A stretch of DNA of 64,000 bases from Eutrophosalina sp902522775. GTDB lineage: Bacteria > Bacteroidota > Bacteroidia > Flavobacteriales > Flavobacteriaceae. The stretch is from positions 1 through 64,000 of the forward strand of contig CABYWQ010000005.1 in NCBI GenBank assembly GCA_902522775.1, given 5' to 3'. Each line of letters opens with the position of its first letter. The stretch's first letter is position 1. This document shows positions 47,522-56,311 of the stretch, one piece after another. The position numbers were made by a program, and so were the translations under genes. Below the pieces are notes generated by a model. It made no database searches. It was not told where the DNA came from and saw nothing but the letters and a program-made list of their open reading frames with translations.

Positions 47522-48943
47522 ATGATACTAGTTGACGCGAAATTGTCTAACAAAACTAAAATTAAATCCTTAAAGAAATATCACATAATTTCCTATGGAT
47601 GTCAAATGAATTTTGCTGATTCTGAAATTGTAGCATCTATTCTTGAAAATATTGGTTACAATTATACTGATGACATAGAAAAATCTAACCTAATTTTACT
47701 TAACACCTGTTCTATAAGAGAAAAAGCGGAACAAACAATTAGAAAAAAATTATCAAGTATTAATTTTTTAAAGAAGAAAAATTCTAATTTAAAAATAGGC
47801 GTGCTTGGATGTATGGCTGAAAGACTGAAGGAAAAATTTTTACATGAAGAAAAAATAGTAGATCTTGTTGTAGGGCCTGACGCATATCGTGATTTACCAA
47901 ATTTATTACAAGAGATTGAGTTTGGAAATGATGCGGTAAATGTTCTTCTTTCAAAAGATGAAACTTACGCTGATATTAATCCACAGAGATTTAACTCAAA
48001 TGGTATTTCGGCTTTTGTTTCGATAACTCGTGGTTGTGACAATATGTGTACATTTTGTGTAGTTCCTTTTACTAGGGGGAGAGAAAGAAGCAGAGATCCA
48101 AAAAGTATTTTAAATGAAATAAATAAATTAAAAGAAAATGGTTACAAAGAAATAACTCTACTTGGTCAAAATGTTGATAGTTATTTGTGGTACGGAGGTG
48201 GATTAAAAAAAGATTTTAAAAAAGCTAATTATATTCAAAAAAAGACTGCTATTAATTTTGCAAAACTTCTTGATTTAGTTGCAAAATGCTATCCTGATTT
48301 TAGAATAAGATTTACAACATCTAATCCTCAGGATATGGATATTGAAGTTTTAACTACAATGCAAACTCATAGTAATATATGTAATCACATTCATCTACCT
48401 GTTCAATCTGGAAGTAATAAAATATTAAAAGCTATGAATAGACAACATTCAAGAGAAGAGTATTTAAATTTAATTTCTAACATTAAAAAAATTCTTCCAA
48501 ATTGTGGTATATCTCAAGATATTATTACTGGATTTCCTAATGAGACGGAAAAGGATCATTTAGATACTTTGAGTTTAATGGAATTAGTTAAATATGACTT
48601 TGGTTTTATGTTTAAATATTCTGAAAGACCAGGCACATTAGCAGCAAGAAAAATGAAAGACAACATCACAGAAAAAGTAAAGCAAAGAAGATTATCTGAA
48701 ATAATTGATTTACAATTCCAACACAGCTATAAAAATTTATCAAATTATAAAAATAAATTAACTGAAATTTTAATAGAAAAAGAATCAAAAAAATCTACTA
48801 AATTTTGGTGTGGAAGAAATGAACAAAATATTATGGTTGTTATACCAAAAGAAAATTATTTACCTGGAGATTTTGTCGAGGTTTTAATTGAAAATAATAC
48901 TTCCACAACCTTAATTGGGTTTGCAAAAAAAAAGATTAAATGA
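47522..48943 (+). CDS. miaB: tRNA-2-methylthio-N6-dimethylallyladenosine synthase
   Basis: 473 residues. The N-terminal UPF0004 domain begins SYGCQMNFADSE and has the further cluster ligands in LNTCSIREKAE and LGCMAER. The radical-SAM cluster motif is RGCDNMCTFC (Cys172, Cys176, Cys179). A C-terminal TRAM-like domain ends near the stop. MiaB adds the methylthio group to i6A37 of tRNAs reading UNN codons, using two [4Fe-4S] clusters and SAM. The stop overlaps the start of the sigma-54 activator (ATGA), so the two genes are coupled. Confidence 0.97.
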   Translation: MILVDAKLSNKTKIKSLKKYHIISYGCQMNFADSEIVASILENIGYNYTDDIEKSNLILLNTCSIREKAEQTIRKKLSSINFLKKKNSNLKIGVLGCMAERLKEKFLHEEKIVDLVVGPDAYRDLPNLLQEIEFGNDAVNVLLSKDETYADINPQRFNSNGISAFVSITRGCDNMCTFCVVPFTRGRERSRDPKSILNEINKLKENGYKEITLLGQNVDSYLWYGGGLKKDFKKANYIQKKTAINFAKLLDLVAKCYPDFRIRFTTSNPQDMDIEVLTTMQTHSNICNHIHLPVQSGSNKILKAMNRQHSREEYLNLISNIKKILPNCGISQDIITGFPNETEKDHLDTLSLMELVKYDFGFMFKYSERPGTLAARKMKDNITEKVKQRRLSEIIDLQFQHSYKNLSNYKNKLTEILIEKESKKSTKFWCGRNEQNIMVVIPKENYLPGDFVEVLIENNTSTTLIGFAKKKIK

Positions 48944-50184
48944 ACTTAAATATTCAAAATATAAAGCAAAGGTTTGAGATAATTGGTAATGATATTTTTT
49001 TAGATAGAGCAATTGAAAAATCAATAAGAGTCTCCCCCACTGATATCTCAGTACTAATAACTGGGGAAAGTGGAGTCGGAAAAGAAATATTTCCTAAAAT
49101 TATTCACCAACTATCACATAGAAAACATAATAAATTTATTGCTGTAAATTGTGGTGCAATACCTGAAGGAACTATTGATTCTGAATTATTTGGTCATGAA
49201 AAAGGTGCTTTTACAGGTGCAACATCAACTAGAGCAGGATATTTTGAAGTTACGGACGGTGGAACAATTTTTTTAGATGAGGTTGGTGAATTACCATTAA
49301 CAACTCAAGTAAGATTATTAAGAATATTAGAAAATGGGGAATTTATGAAAGTAGGATCCTCCAAAGTTCAAAAAACTGATGTTAGAATTGTAGCTGCAAC
49401 AAATATAAAAATGGATAATGCCATTAAAAAAAATAAATTTAGAGAAGATTTATATTACAGATTAAGCACTGTTGAAATTAATATTCCACCCTTGAGAAAG
49501 AGGAAAAATGATATTTTTTTATTATTTAGAAAATTTGCATCCGATTTTGCAAAAAAATATAAAATGCCAACTGTTAGATTAGATGAAGAGGCACAATTAT
49601 TACTAAAAAATTACAGATGGAATGGAAATATTAGACAATTAAAAAACATAACTGAACAATTATCTGTTCTTGAACAAAGCAGAGCAATAACAAAATCTAT
49701 ACTTTCTAACTATTTACCAAATCCAATTTATAATTTACCAGCTTTGATTGACAATGAGTCTCATTCAAATGATTTTTCAAGTGAAAGAGAAATTTTATAT
49801 AAAATTTTATTTGATATGAAAAAAGACCTTAATGAACTCAAAAAGGATATTGGTATGATAAAAAGTGATAATCCTGATTTTGATATTTCCAGTTTTAAAA
49901 ATTCAAATAAAAATTGCAGTGATGAATTAATTGAAAAGGCTGAACTTGAAAATAGTTTAATTCCAGTTAATGAAAATAAAATTGCTGATACTATTAATGA
50001 TAAATATGACTATGCAGAAGAAATTCAGGAAGAAGAAACTCTATCTATTCAAGTTAAAGAGTTAGAATTAATAATTAAATCACTTGAAAGAAATAATGGT
50101 AGGAGAAAAGCTGCTGCAAATGAACTTGGTATTTCTGAACGTACTTTATATAGGAAGATTAAACAATATGATATTAAACTGTAA
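48940..50184 (+). CDS. Sigma-54-dependent transcriptional activator lacking a receiver domain
   Basis: 414 residues. The AAA+ domain occupies about residues 10-240: Walker A GESGVGKE (from Gly42), the sigma-54 contact loop GAFTGA at 89-94, Walker B GGTIFLDEVGE, and the arginine-finger region. No receiver domain precedes it. A long polar linker of about 100 residues (240-370), rich in Asp, Glu, Lys and Asn, follows, with a coiled-coil stretch (ILFDMKKDLNELKKDIG). A Fis-type helix-turn-helix closes the protein (RKAAANELGISERTLYRKI). It should bind enhancer-like sites and open sigma-54 promoters. The signal that controls it is not evident. It overlaps both neighbours. Confidence 0.93.
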   Translation: MNLNIQNIKQRFEIIGNDIFLDRAIEKSIRVSPTDISVLITGESGVGKEIFPKIIHQLSHRKHNKFIAVNCGAIPEGTIDSELFGHEKGAFTGATSTRAGYFEVTDGGTIFLDEVGELPLTTQVRLLRILENGEFMKVGSSKVQKTDVRIVAATNIKMDNAIKKNKFREDLYYRLSTVEINIPPLRKRKNDIFLLFRKFASDFAKKYKMPTVRLDEEAQLLLKNYRWNGNIRQLKNITEQLSVLEQSRAITKSILSNYLPNPIYNLPALIDNESHSNDFSSEREILYKILFDMKKDLNELKKDIGMIKSDNPDFDISSFKNSNKNCSDELIEKAELENSLIPVNENKIADTINDKYDYAEEIQEEETLSIQVKELELIIKSLERNNGRRKAAANELGISERTLYRKIKQYDIKL

Positions 50185-50689
50185 AAGACTTATTTTTTTT
50201 TTATTTTTAGTTAGTTTTCATTCTTGCGGAAACTATTCTTTTACTGGTGCATCCATCCCTGAAGGAACTGAAACATTTCAAGTGAATTTATTTGAAAATA
50301 ATTCAGGTAATAATGTAGGTTCTATTTTTGAACCTGGCTTAGACAGAGATCTAACATTAGCTCTTCAAAATATTTTAGAAAATCAAACAAATCTACAACT
50401 TGTTCAAAGTAATGGAGATTTACTATATGAAGGAGAAATAATTGAATATAGAGTAAGTCCTATGACTTCAACTGCAGATTTAAATGCTGCACAAAATAGA
50501 TTAACAATCTCTGTCAATATTAACTATACAAACTTTAAAAAAGAAGAAGATAATTTTGAAAGAAGATTTTCTTTTTTCTTTGATTTTCCAGCTGAACAAC
50601 AATTGATATCAATTAAAAATGAAGCTCACGAAATTATTTTTGAAAGATTAACACAAGATATTTTTAATGCATCCTTAGCAAAATGGTAG
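50168..50689 (+). CDS. lptE: LPS-assembly lipoprotein LptE
   Basis: 173 residues from the ATG at 50168, overlapping the activator's 3' end by 17 bases. The open frame extends further upstream, but the lipoprotein signal ending at Cys20 (FHSC) begins only here. The mature protein starts GNYSFTGASIPEGTETFQV, typical of this phylum's LptE, and continues DLTLALQNILENQTNLQLV and ISVNINYTNFK. LptE plugs the LptD barrel that inserts LPS into the outer membrane. The gene order with the following TPR-like gene and secG is conserved in related genomes. Confidence 0.88.
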   Translation: MILNCKRLIFFLFLVSFHSCGNYSFTGASIPEGTETFQVNLFENNSGNNVGSIFEPGLDRDLTLALQNILENQTNLQLVQSNGDLLYEGEIIEYRVSPMTSTADLNAAQNRLTISVNINYTNFKKEEDNFERRFSFFFDFPAEQQLISIKNEAHEIIFERLTQDIFNASLAKW

Positions 50690-51288
50690 AAATTGATAAA
50701 AAAATTCTTTTGAATGGACTGATTAACCCATATAAAATAAAAAAAAATAGTCACAAATATTTTTTAAAATTATCAAAAAAGTACCCTTACTTTATTGCTC
50801 CACATGTCATCAACATATTAATTTCAAAGAATCATAATACAGTTAATTATGAAAGAAGTTTAAAATTATTTTCATTAAACTTTATTGACAGAGAATACAT
50901 TTACAATATTTTAAATAATCAAAAAAAAATTAATGACCAAGAAATTAAAGAAATAGTCAACGATATCAATAAATTAAAATCGAATAGAAAACACTCATTT
51001 GTTGAATGGGTTTTGAAAACTAAATCTACGGAAAATAATAAAAATTCTACTTTTCTAGGATTAGATAAAAAATTTATTAATGATTTAAAATTTAAGACTA
51101 GAAATGATGAAAGTTCTATAAATGAAGAAGATTTTATGACAGAAACTTTAGCAAAAATATATTTGAAACAAAATAAATTAAAAAAAGCATTGAAAGCTTA
51201 TAAAATTTTAAGTTTGAAATATCCAGAAAAAATCAGTTTATTTGCAGACCAAATAAAATTTATTAAAAATAGGCTGAACAATGAATAG
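50683..51288 (+). CDS. Hypothetical cytoplasmic protein with C-terminal TPR-like motif
   Basis: 201 residues, no signal peptide. The first half is Lys/Asn-rich and helical with a YFLKLSKKYPYFIAPHVI segment. The C-terminal 50 residues (ETLAKIYLKQNKLKKALKAYKILSLKYPEKISLFADQI) read as one tetratricopeptide repeat. It overlaps lptE by 7 bases and secG by 8 bases, so it is tightly coupled to both. The lptE-TPR-secG order recurs in Bacteroidota. A scaffold role is possible; the function is not known. Confidence 0.75.
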   Translation: MVEIDKKILLNGLINPYKIKKNSHKYFLKLSKKYPYFIAPHVINILISKNHNTVNYERSLKLFSLNFIDREYIYNILNNQKKINDQEIKEIVNDINKLKSNRKHSFVEWVLKTKSTENNKNSTFLGLDKKFINDLKFKTRNDESSINEEDFMTETLAKIYLKQNKLKKALKAYKILSLKYPEKISLFADQIKFIKNRLNNE

Positions 51289-51613
51289 TATTTTTACAAT
51301 AATATTGTTTTCGATAATTTTTTTATCATTTCTTTTAATATTAGTGATAATGGTTCAAAATCCAAAAGGTGGTGGGTTGTCTTCAAGTTTTGGGGGTGAT
51401 TCTCAGCAAATGGGCGGTGTTAAAAAAACTACAGACTTCCTCGATAATAGTACTTGGTTTCTTGCTGGAGCTCTTCTTATATTAATTTTGTTTTCAAATA
51501 TTACATTAAATTCCGATAATCAAAACTCTGATTCTGAACTTTTAAACAATAGTAGTGATTTTGAAATTGAAGAAATTCTAGAAAATGATAATTCTCAAAA
51601 TGAATCTGAGTAA
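51281..51613 (+). CDS. secG: Preprotein translocase subunit SecG
   Basis: 110 residues with two membrane segments around residues 5-24 and 57-74. The connecting loop carries VQNPKGGGLSSSFGG and the end of the loop GGVKKTTDFLDNSTWFLA, typical of SecG. The acidic, Asn-rich tail after residue 80 is common in this phylum. SecG helps SecYE move proteins across the inner membrane. It ends the unit that starts with miaB, 110 bases before groES. Confidence 0.93.
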   Translation: MNSIFTIILFSIIFLSFLLILVIMVQNPKGGGLSSSFGGDSQQMGGVKKTTDFLDNSTWFLAGALLILILFSNITLNSDNQNSDSELLNNSSDFEIEEILENDNSQNESE

Positions 51614-51623
51614 AACTAATTTT

Positions 51624-51687
51624 ATGCCATGATGTCATTTAAATTTTCTAATATAATTACAATTTGACATAAATTTTCTTTTGGCAT
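51624..51687. promoter_or_regulatory. Nested inverted repeat upstream of groES
   Basis: ATGCCA (51624-51629) and ATGTCA (51632-51637) are matched in inverted order by TGACAT (51665-51670) and TGGCAT (51682-51687). The last arm lies in TTTTGGCATGATTGATGA, which partly resembles a sigma-54 -24 element but lacks the GC at -12. No CIRCE element was found. It is a candidate control site for groESL; the support is weak. Confidence 0.3.
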
Positions 51688-51723
51688 GATTGATGAATCT
51701 TATAAAAAATAAAAATTAAAAAT

Positions 51724-52002
51724 ATGAGTAAATTGAACATCAAACCATTAGCAGACAGAGTTCTAGTTGAACCTCTTGAAGCTGAAACTAAAACAGCCTC
51801 CGGAATCATTATTCCTGATACAGCAAAAGAAAAACCTCAAAAAGGTAATGTGGTTGCTGTAGGTGCTGGAACAAAAGAAAACCCTGTGTCTGTTAAAGTT
51901 GGGGAGACTGTATTATATGGTAAATATTCTGGAACTGAGTTGAAGTACGAAGGCAAAGACTATTTGATAATGAAAGAAAGTGACATTCTAGCAATAGTTT
52001 AA
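51724..52002 (+). CDS. groES: Co-chaperonin GroES
   Basis: 92 residues, the usual length. It begins NIKPLADRVLVEPLEAETKTASGIIIPDTAKEKP, with the mobile loop TKTASGIIIP that contacts GroEL, and ends KYEGKDYLIMKESDILAIV. It caps the GroEL ring during protein folding. It lies 18 bases before groEL, with which it forms an operon. Confidence 0.98.
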   Translation: MSKLNIKPLADRVLVEPLEAETKTASGIIIPDTAKEKPQKGNVVAVGAGTKENPVSVKVGETVLYGKYSGTELKYEGKDYLIMKESDILAIV

Positions 52003-52020
52003 TATTTAAAAATTTATAAA

Positions 52021-53655
52021 ATGACAAAAAAAATACAATTTGATATTCAAGCAAGAGAAGGTTTAAAAAGGGGAGTGGATGCGCTTGCTAACGCAGTTAA
52101 GGTTACTCTTGGACCTAAAGGCAGAAACGTAATTATTGGAAAATCTTTTGGTGGTCCACAAGTCACCAAAGATGGTGTAACAGTTGCAAAGGAAATTGAA
52201 TTAGAAGATGCATTAGAAAATATGGGAGCTCAGATGGTAAAAGAGGTTGCATCAAAAACAAACGATTTAGCAGGAGATGGTACAACTACTGCAACAATTT
52301 TGGCACAATCAATTGTTACAGAAGGGCTTAAAAATGTTACTGCTGGCGCAAACCCAATGGATCTTAAAAGAGGCTTAGACAAGGCTGTAGAAAAAATAGT
52401 TGAAGATTTAAATAAATCTGCAAAGACTGTTGGAAATTCCTCTGACAAAATTCAACAAATTGCCTCAATTTCGGCCAATAATGATAACTCAATTGGAAAT
52501 TTAATAACCGAAGCCTTCGAAAAAGTTGGTAAAGAAGGTGTAATTACAGTGGAAGAAGCTAAGGGTACAGATACTTATGTAGATGTTGTTGAAGGTATGC
52601 AGTTTGACAGAGGCTATCTTTCTCCTTATTTTGTTACTAACAGTGAAAAAATGGAATCAGATCTTGAAAATCCTTACATCCTTTTATATGATAAAAAGAT
52701 ATCTGCAATGAAAGATCTTCTACCAATTTTAGAACCTGTTGCACAAAGTGGAAAACCGTTGTTAGTAATTGCAGAGGATGTTGATGGTGAGGCATTAGCA
52801 ACTCTAGTAGTTAATAAATTAAGAGGAGCTCTAAAAATAGCTGCTGTAAAAGCCCCTGGTTTTGGAGACCGAAGAAAAGCAATGCTTGAAGATATTGCAA
52901 TACTTACTGGTGGAACAGTGATTTCAGAAGAACGAGGTTTTAACATTGAAAATACTACAATTGAAATGCTTGGAACTGCAGAAAGAGTTACCATTGATAA
53001 AGATAATACAACTATTGTTAATGGTGCTGGAGAAAAAAAATCCATTGATGAAAGAGTTAACCAAATTAAATCTCAAATTGAGACTACAACCTCTGATTAT
53101 GACAAAGAAAAGCTTCAAGAAAGACTTGCAAAATTAGCTGGTGGTGTTGCTGTTTTGTATGTTGGTGCTGCATCTGAAGTAGAAATGAAAGAAAAGAAGG
53201 ATAGAGTAGATGATGCATTACATGCAACTAGAGCTGCTGTTGAAGAAGGAATTGTAGCTGGAGGAGGAGTAGCCTTGATAAGATCAAGAAAAGAATTAGA
53301 TAAAATCAAAGCTTCAAATGACGATGAGCTAACTGGCATACAAATTATTTCTAGAGCTCTTGAAGCTCCTGTAAGAACAATAGTTGAAAATGCTGGTGGT
53401 GAAGGTTCTGTAGTTGTTGCTAAAATAATTGAGGGAAAAGGTGGGTTTGGTTATGATGCTAAATCAGAAAATTATGTTGATTTATTTGAATCAGGAATTA
53501 TTGATCCTAAAAAGGTAACGAGAGTTGCTCTAGAAAATGCTGCTTCTGTTGCTGGAATGATTTTAACGACTGAGTGTGCTCTTGTTGATATTAAAGAAGA
53601 AAACCCTCCTGCTGCGCCCCCAATGGGTGGTGGTGGAATGCCAGGAATGATGTAA
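52021..53655 (+). CDS. groEL: Chaperonin GroEL
   Basis: 544 residues. Typical segments are VTLGPKGRNVIIGKSFGGPQVTKDGVTVAKEI, NDLAGDGTTTATILAQ (the ATP-site Asp is in GDGTT), the apical KISAMKDLLPILE, VKAPGFGDRRKAMLEDIA and the GGM-rich C-terminus MGGGGMPGMM. It forms the folding chamber with GroES in the cytoplasm. A strong terminator follows. Confidence 0.98.
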   Translation: MTKKIQFDIQAREGLKRGVDALANAVKVTLGPKGRNVIIGKSFGGPQVTKDGVTVAKEIELEDALENMGAQMVKEVASKTNDLAGDGTTTATILAQSIVTEGLKNVTAGANPMDLKRGLDKAVEKIVEDLNKSAKTVGNSSDKIQQIASISANNDNSIGNLITEAFEKVGKEGVITVEEAKGTDTYVDVVEGMQFDRGYLSPYFVTNSEKMESDLENPYILLYDKKISAMKDLLPILEPVAQSGKPLLVIAEDVDGEALATLVVNKLRGALKIAAVKAPGFGDRRKAMLEDIAILTGGTVISEERGFNIENTTIEMLGTAERVTIDKDNTTIVNGAGEKKSIDERVNQIKSQIETTTSDYDKEKLQERLAKLAGGVAVLYVGAASEVEMKEKKDRVDDALHATRAAVEEGIVAGGGVALIRSRKELDKIKASNDDELTGIQIISRALEAPVRTIVENAGGEGSVVVAKIIEGKGGFGYDAKSENYVDLFESGIIDPKKVTRVALENAASVAGMILTTECALVDIKEENPPAAPPMGGGGMPGMM

Positions 53656-53676
53656 TTGTTTTTTAATTGATTATTT

Positions 53677-53711
53677 AAAAAAAAAGCTGCATAACTGCAG
53701 CTTTTTTTTTT
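53677..53711 (+). terminator. Rho-independent terminator after groEL
   Basis: A run of nine A, then GCTGCA, the loop TAAC, TGCAGC and a run of ten T. The stem is perfect and lies 22 bases after the groEL stop, isolating groESL from purH. Confidence 0.93.
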
Positions 53712-53742
53712 AAATATTTTACATTTACTTTTTAAACATTGT

Positions 53743-55248
53743 ATGAAAAATAATTTGGTGAAATCAGCACTAATTTCTGTTTACAATAAAAAGAATATCG
53801 AAAAAATTGCTAAAAAATTTAAACATTTTAATATTCAAATTATTTCAACAGGTGGAACAGAGAAATATCTTTCTGAATTGGGTTTTGAAATAGAAAAAGT
53901 TGAAAATTTAACTGATTATCCTTCAATTTTTGGAGGAAGGGTAAAAACCCTTCACCCAAAAATTTTTGGCGGAATATTATATAGGAGAGAAAATGAAAGC
54001 GACACAAATGAAAAAAAGAAATACAATATAAAATCAATAGATTTTGTAATCGTTGATTTGTATCCTTTTGAAAATACTGTAAACGATGCTAAATCTCATG
54101 ATGAAATTATTGAAAAAATTGATATTGGTGGTATTTCATTAATTCGCGCTGCAGCAAAAAATTTCAAAAATGTAGTTTGTGTTTCTTCAATAAATCAGTA
54201 TGATGAATTTCTAGAAGATCTTAGAGCAAATAGTGGTTTATTTTCTTTAGAACAAAGGAAAAAATATGCTGCTAAAGCTTTTAAAATATCATCCAAATAT
54301 GACAATTTTATTAATCAATACTTTGAAAAAGGTTCAATTGAAAAAAGTTATGAATTAAGATATGGTGAGAACCCTCACCAAGAAGGAAGTTTTATTGGTG
54401 AATTTGATTCAATTTTTGAAAAATTAAATGGCAAAGAATTGTCATATAATAATTTACTTGATATTGATGCAGCATATAATTTAATAAAGGAATTTTGGGA
54501 TAATGATACGACCTTTGCAATACTTAAGCATAACAATGCATGTGGTTTGGCTAAAAGAAATTCAGTTTTAGAGGCATATAAATTTGCTTTAGCTGGTGAT
54601 CCTATTTCAGCTTTTGGAGGAGTTCTTATTACAAACATGGAGATTGATGATAGCGCTGCAAATGAAATGAATAGCTTATTCTTTGAAGTTATTATGGCTC
54701 CATCTTACTCAATTAATGCATTAAATATTCTAAAAAGCAAGAAAAATAGAATTATTCTAAAAATTAAAAATATTGAATTTGATAATAAGACAGTAAGATC
54801 ATGTTTAAATGGTATGCTAGTTCAGGATAGAGATAATATTACTGATTTGGAAGATGATCTATACTATGTTACTAAAAAAAAACCTAGTAATCAAGAAATT
54901 CAAGATTTATTATTTGCATCCAAAGTCTCCAAACATACAAAATCAAATACAATTGTTCTAGCAAAAAATAGTCAATTAATTTCCTCTGGGACAGGTCAAA
55001 CATCTAGAATCGATGCATTGAATCAAGCTATTAAAAAAGCAAAAAAATTTAAATTTGATTTAAATAATTGTGTCATGGCAAGTGATGCTTTCTTCCCTTT
55101 CCCTGATTGTGTAGAAATTGCATCGAAGGAAGGAATACGCTCTATCATTCAGCCTGGTGGATCAATTAAAGACAACTTATCTATAGATTATTGTAATGAA
55201 AATGACATATCTATGGTTTTTACTGGAAATAGACACTTTAAACATTAA
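53743..55248 (+). CDS. purH: Bifunctional AICAR transformylase / IMP cyclohydrolase
   Basis: 501 residues. The N-terminal IMP cyclohydrolase (MGS-like) domain contains ALISVYNKKN, STGGTEKYL and GGRVKTLHPKIFGGIL. The C-terminal transformylase domain shows YGENPHQEGSF, LKHNNACGLA (with the Lys-His of the active site), DAFFPFPD and IQPGGSIKD. It carries out the last two steps of purine synthesis, AICAR to FAICAR to IMP. The gene has its own upstream space after the groEL terminator and precedes mreB by 30 bases. Confidence 0.97.
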   Translation: MKNNLVKSALISVYNKKNIEKIAKKFKHFNIQIISTGGTEKYLSELGFEIEKVENLTDYPSIFGGRVKTLHPKIFGGILYRRENESDTNEKKKYNIKSIDFVIVDLYPFENTVNDAKSHDEIIEKIDIGGISLIRAAAKNFKNVVCVSSINQYDEFLEDLRANSGLFSLEQRKKYAAKAFKISSKYDNFINQYFEKGSIEKSYELRYGENPHQEGSFIGEFDSIFEKLNGKELSYNNLLDIDAAYNLIKEFWDNDTTFAILKHNNACGLAKRNSVLEAYKFALAGDPISAFGGVLITNMEIDDSAANEMNSLFFEVIMAPSYSINALNILKSKKNRIILKIKNIEFDNKTVRSCLNGMLVQDRDNITDLEDDLYYVTKKKPSNQEIQDLLFASKVSKHTKSNTIVLAKNSQLISSGTGQTSRIDALNQAIKKAKKFKFDLNNCVMASDAFFPFPDCVEIASKEGIRSIIQPGGSIKDNLSIDYCNENDISMVFTGNRHFKH

Positions 55249-55278
55249 TTTACTAACTTTACTGACAAGCATTAATGT

Positions 55279-56307
55279 ATGAGTTTTTTTGACTTTTGGA
55301 CTGAATCAATTGCTATTGACTTAGGGACTGCAAATACCTTAATCATTCACAATGATAAAGTTGTTGTTGATAGTCCATCTATAGTTGCTATTGATCAAAA
55401 GTCAAGCAAGATAATTGCTGTTGGAAAAGAAGCAAATTTAATGCACGGAAAAACTCATGAAAATATAAAAACAATTCGTCCATTAAAAGATGGTGTCATA
55501 GCTGATTTTAACGCATCTGAACAAATGATTGGTCAATTAATCAAAAGTATACCTAATCTAAATAAAAAATTCTATTCACCTTCCTTAAAAATGGTTATTT
55601 GTATCCCCTCAGGAATAACTGAGGTTGAAATGAGAGCTGTAAAAGAATCTGCTGAAAGAGTGAATGGAAAGGAAGTTTATCTTATTCATGAACCAATGGC
55701 AGCTGCTATTGGAATTGGCGTTGATATTATGCAGCCAAAGGGAAACATGATAATTGATATTGGTGGTGGAACAACAGAAATTGCAGTTATTGCATTAGCA
55801 GGAATTGTTTGTGATAAAAGTGTTAAAATTGCAGGTGATGTTTTTACTGAAGATATTGTCTATTACATGAGAACTCAACATAATCTGTCAATTGGTGATC
55901 GAACTGCAGAAAAAATTAAAATTAATATTGGCTCAGCTTTAGATGAATTAGATAATCCACCTGATGATATGTTAGTCCAGGGTAGAGACCTGCTTTCAGG
56001 AAAACCTAAAGAAATTTCTATTGGTTACAGAGAAATAGCAAAAGCCTTAGATAAATCAATTATTAGAATTGAAGAATCTGTCATGGAAACACTATCTCAA
56101 ACACCCCCAGAGCTAGCGGCAGATATTTATAACACAGGTATTTATTTAGCTGGTGGCGGATCTATGTTACGCGGACTTGATAAAAGAATTTCAAAAAAGA
56201 CTGATCTTCCCGTCTTTATTGCTGAAGATCCTCTGAGAGCTGTTGTTAGAGGGACTGGTATTACTTTGAAAAATATTGAACGCTACAAAAGTGTTTTAGT
56301 AAAATAA
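55279..56307 (+). CDS. mreB: Rod-shape-determining actin MreB
   Basis: 342 residues of the actin fold. The phosphate-1 motif IAIDLGTANTLI, the PSIVAID strand, the phosphate-2 motif IDIGGGTTEIAV and the adenosine motif GIYLAGGGSMLRGL are in place. The protein forms membrane-bound filaments that guide the cell-wall machinery along the side wall. It heads the operon mreB-mreC-mreD-mrdA-rodA, whose genes overlap or touch, so it indicates a rod-shaped cell. Confidence 0.98.
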   Translation: MSFFDFWTESIAIDLGTANTLIIHNDKVVVDSPSIVAIDQKSSKIIAVGKEANLMHGKTHENIKTIRPLKDGVIADFNASEQMIGQLIKSIPNLNKKFYSPSLKMVICIPSGITEVEMRAVKESAERVNGKEVYLIHEPMAAAIGIGVDIMQPKGNMIIDIGGGTTEIAVIALAGIVCDKSVKIAGDVFTEDIVYYMRTQHNLSIGDRTAEKIKINIGSALDELDNPPDDMLVQGRDLLSGKPKEISIGYREIAKALDKSIIRIEESVMETLSQTPPELAADIYNTGIYLAGGGSMLRGLDKRISKKTDLPVFIAEDPLRAVVRGTGITLKNIERYKSVLVK

Positions 56308-56311
56308 TTTA

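Noticed and set aside
50084..50167. Longer upstream start for lptE
   Set aside because: It would add 28 residues before the lipoprotein signal and run deep inside the activator's helix-turn-helix coding region.
52674..53045. Minus-strand frame of 123 residues inside groEL
   Set aside because: Antisense to a highly conserved gene; its hydrophobic composition reflects the complementary strand.
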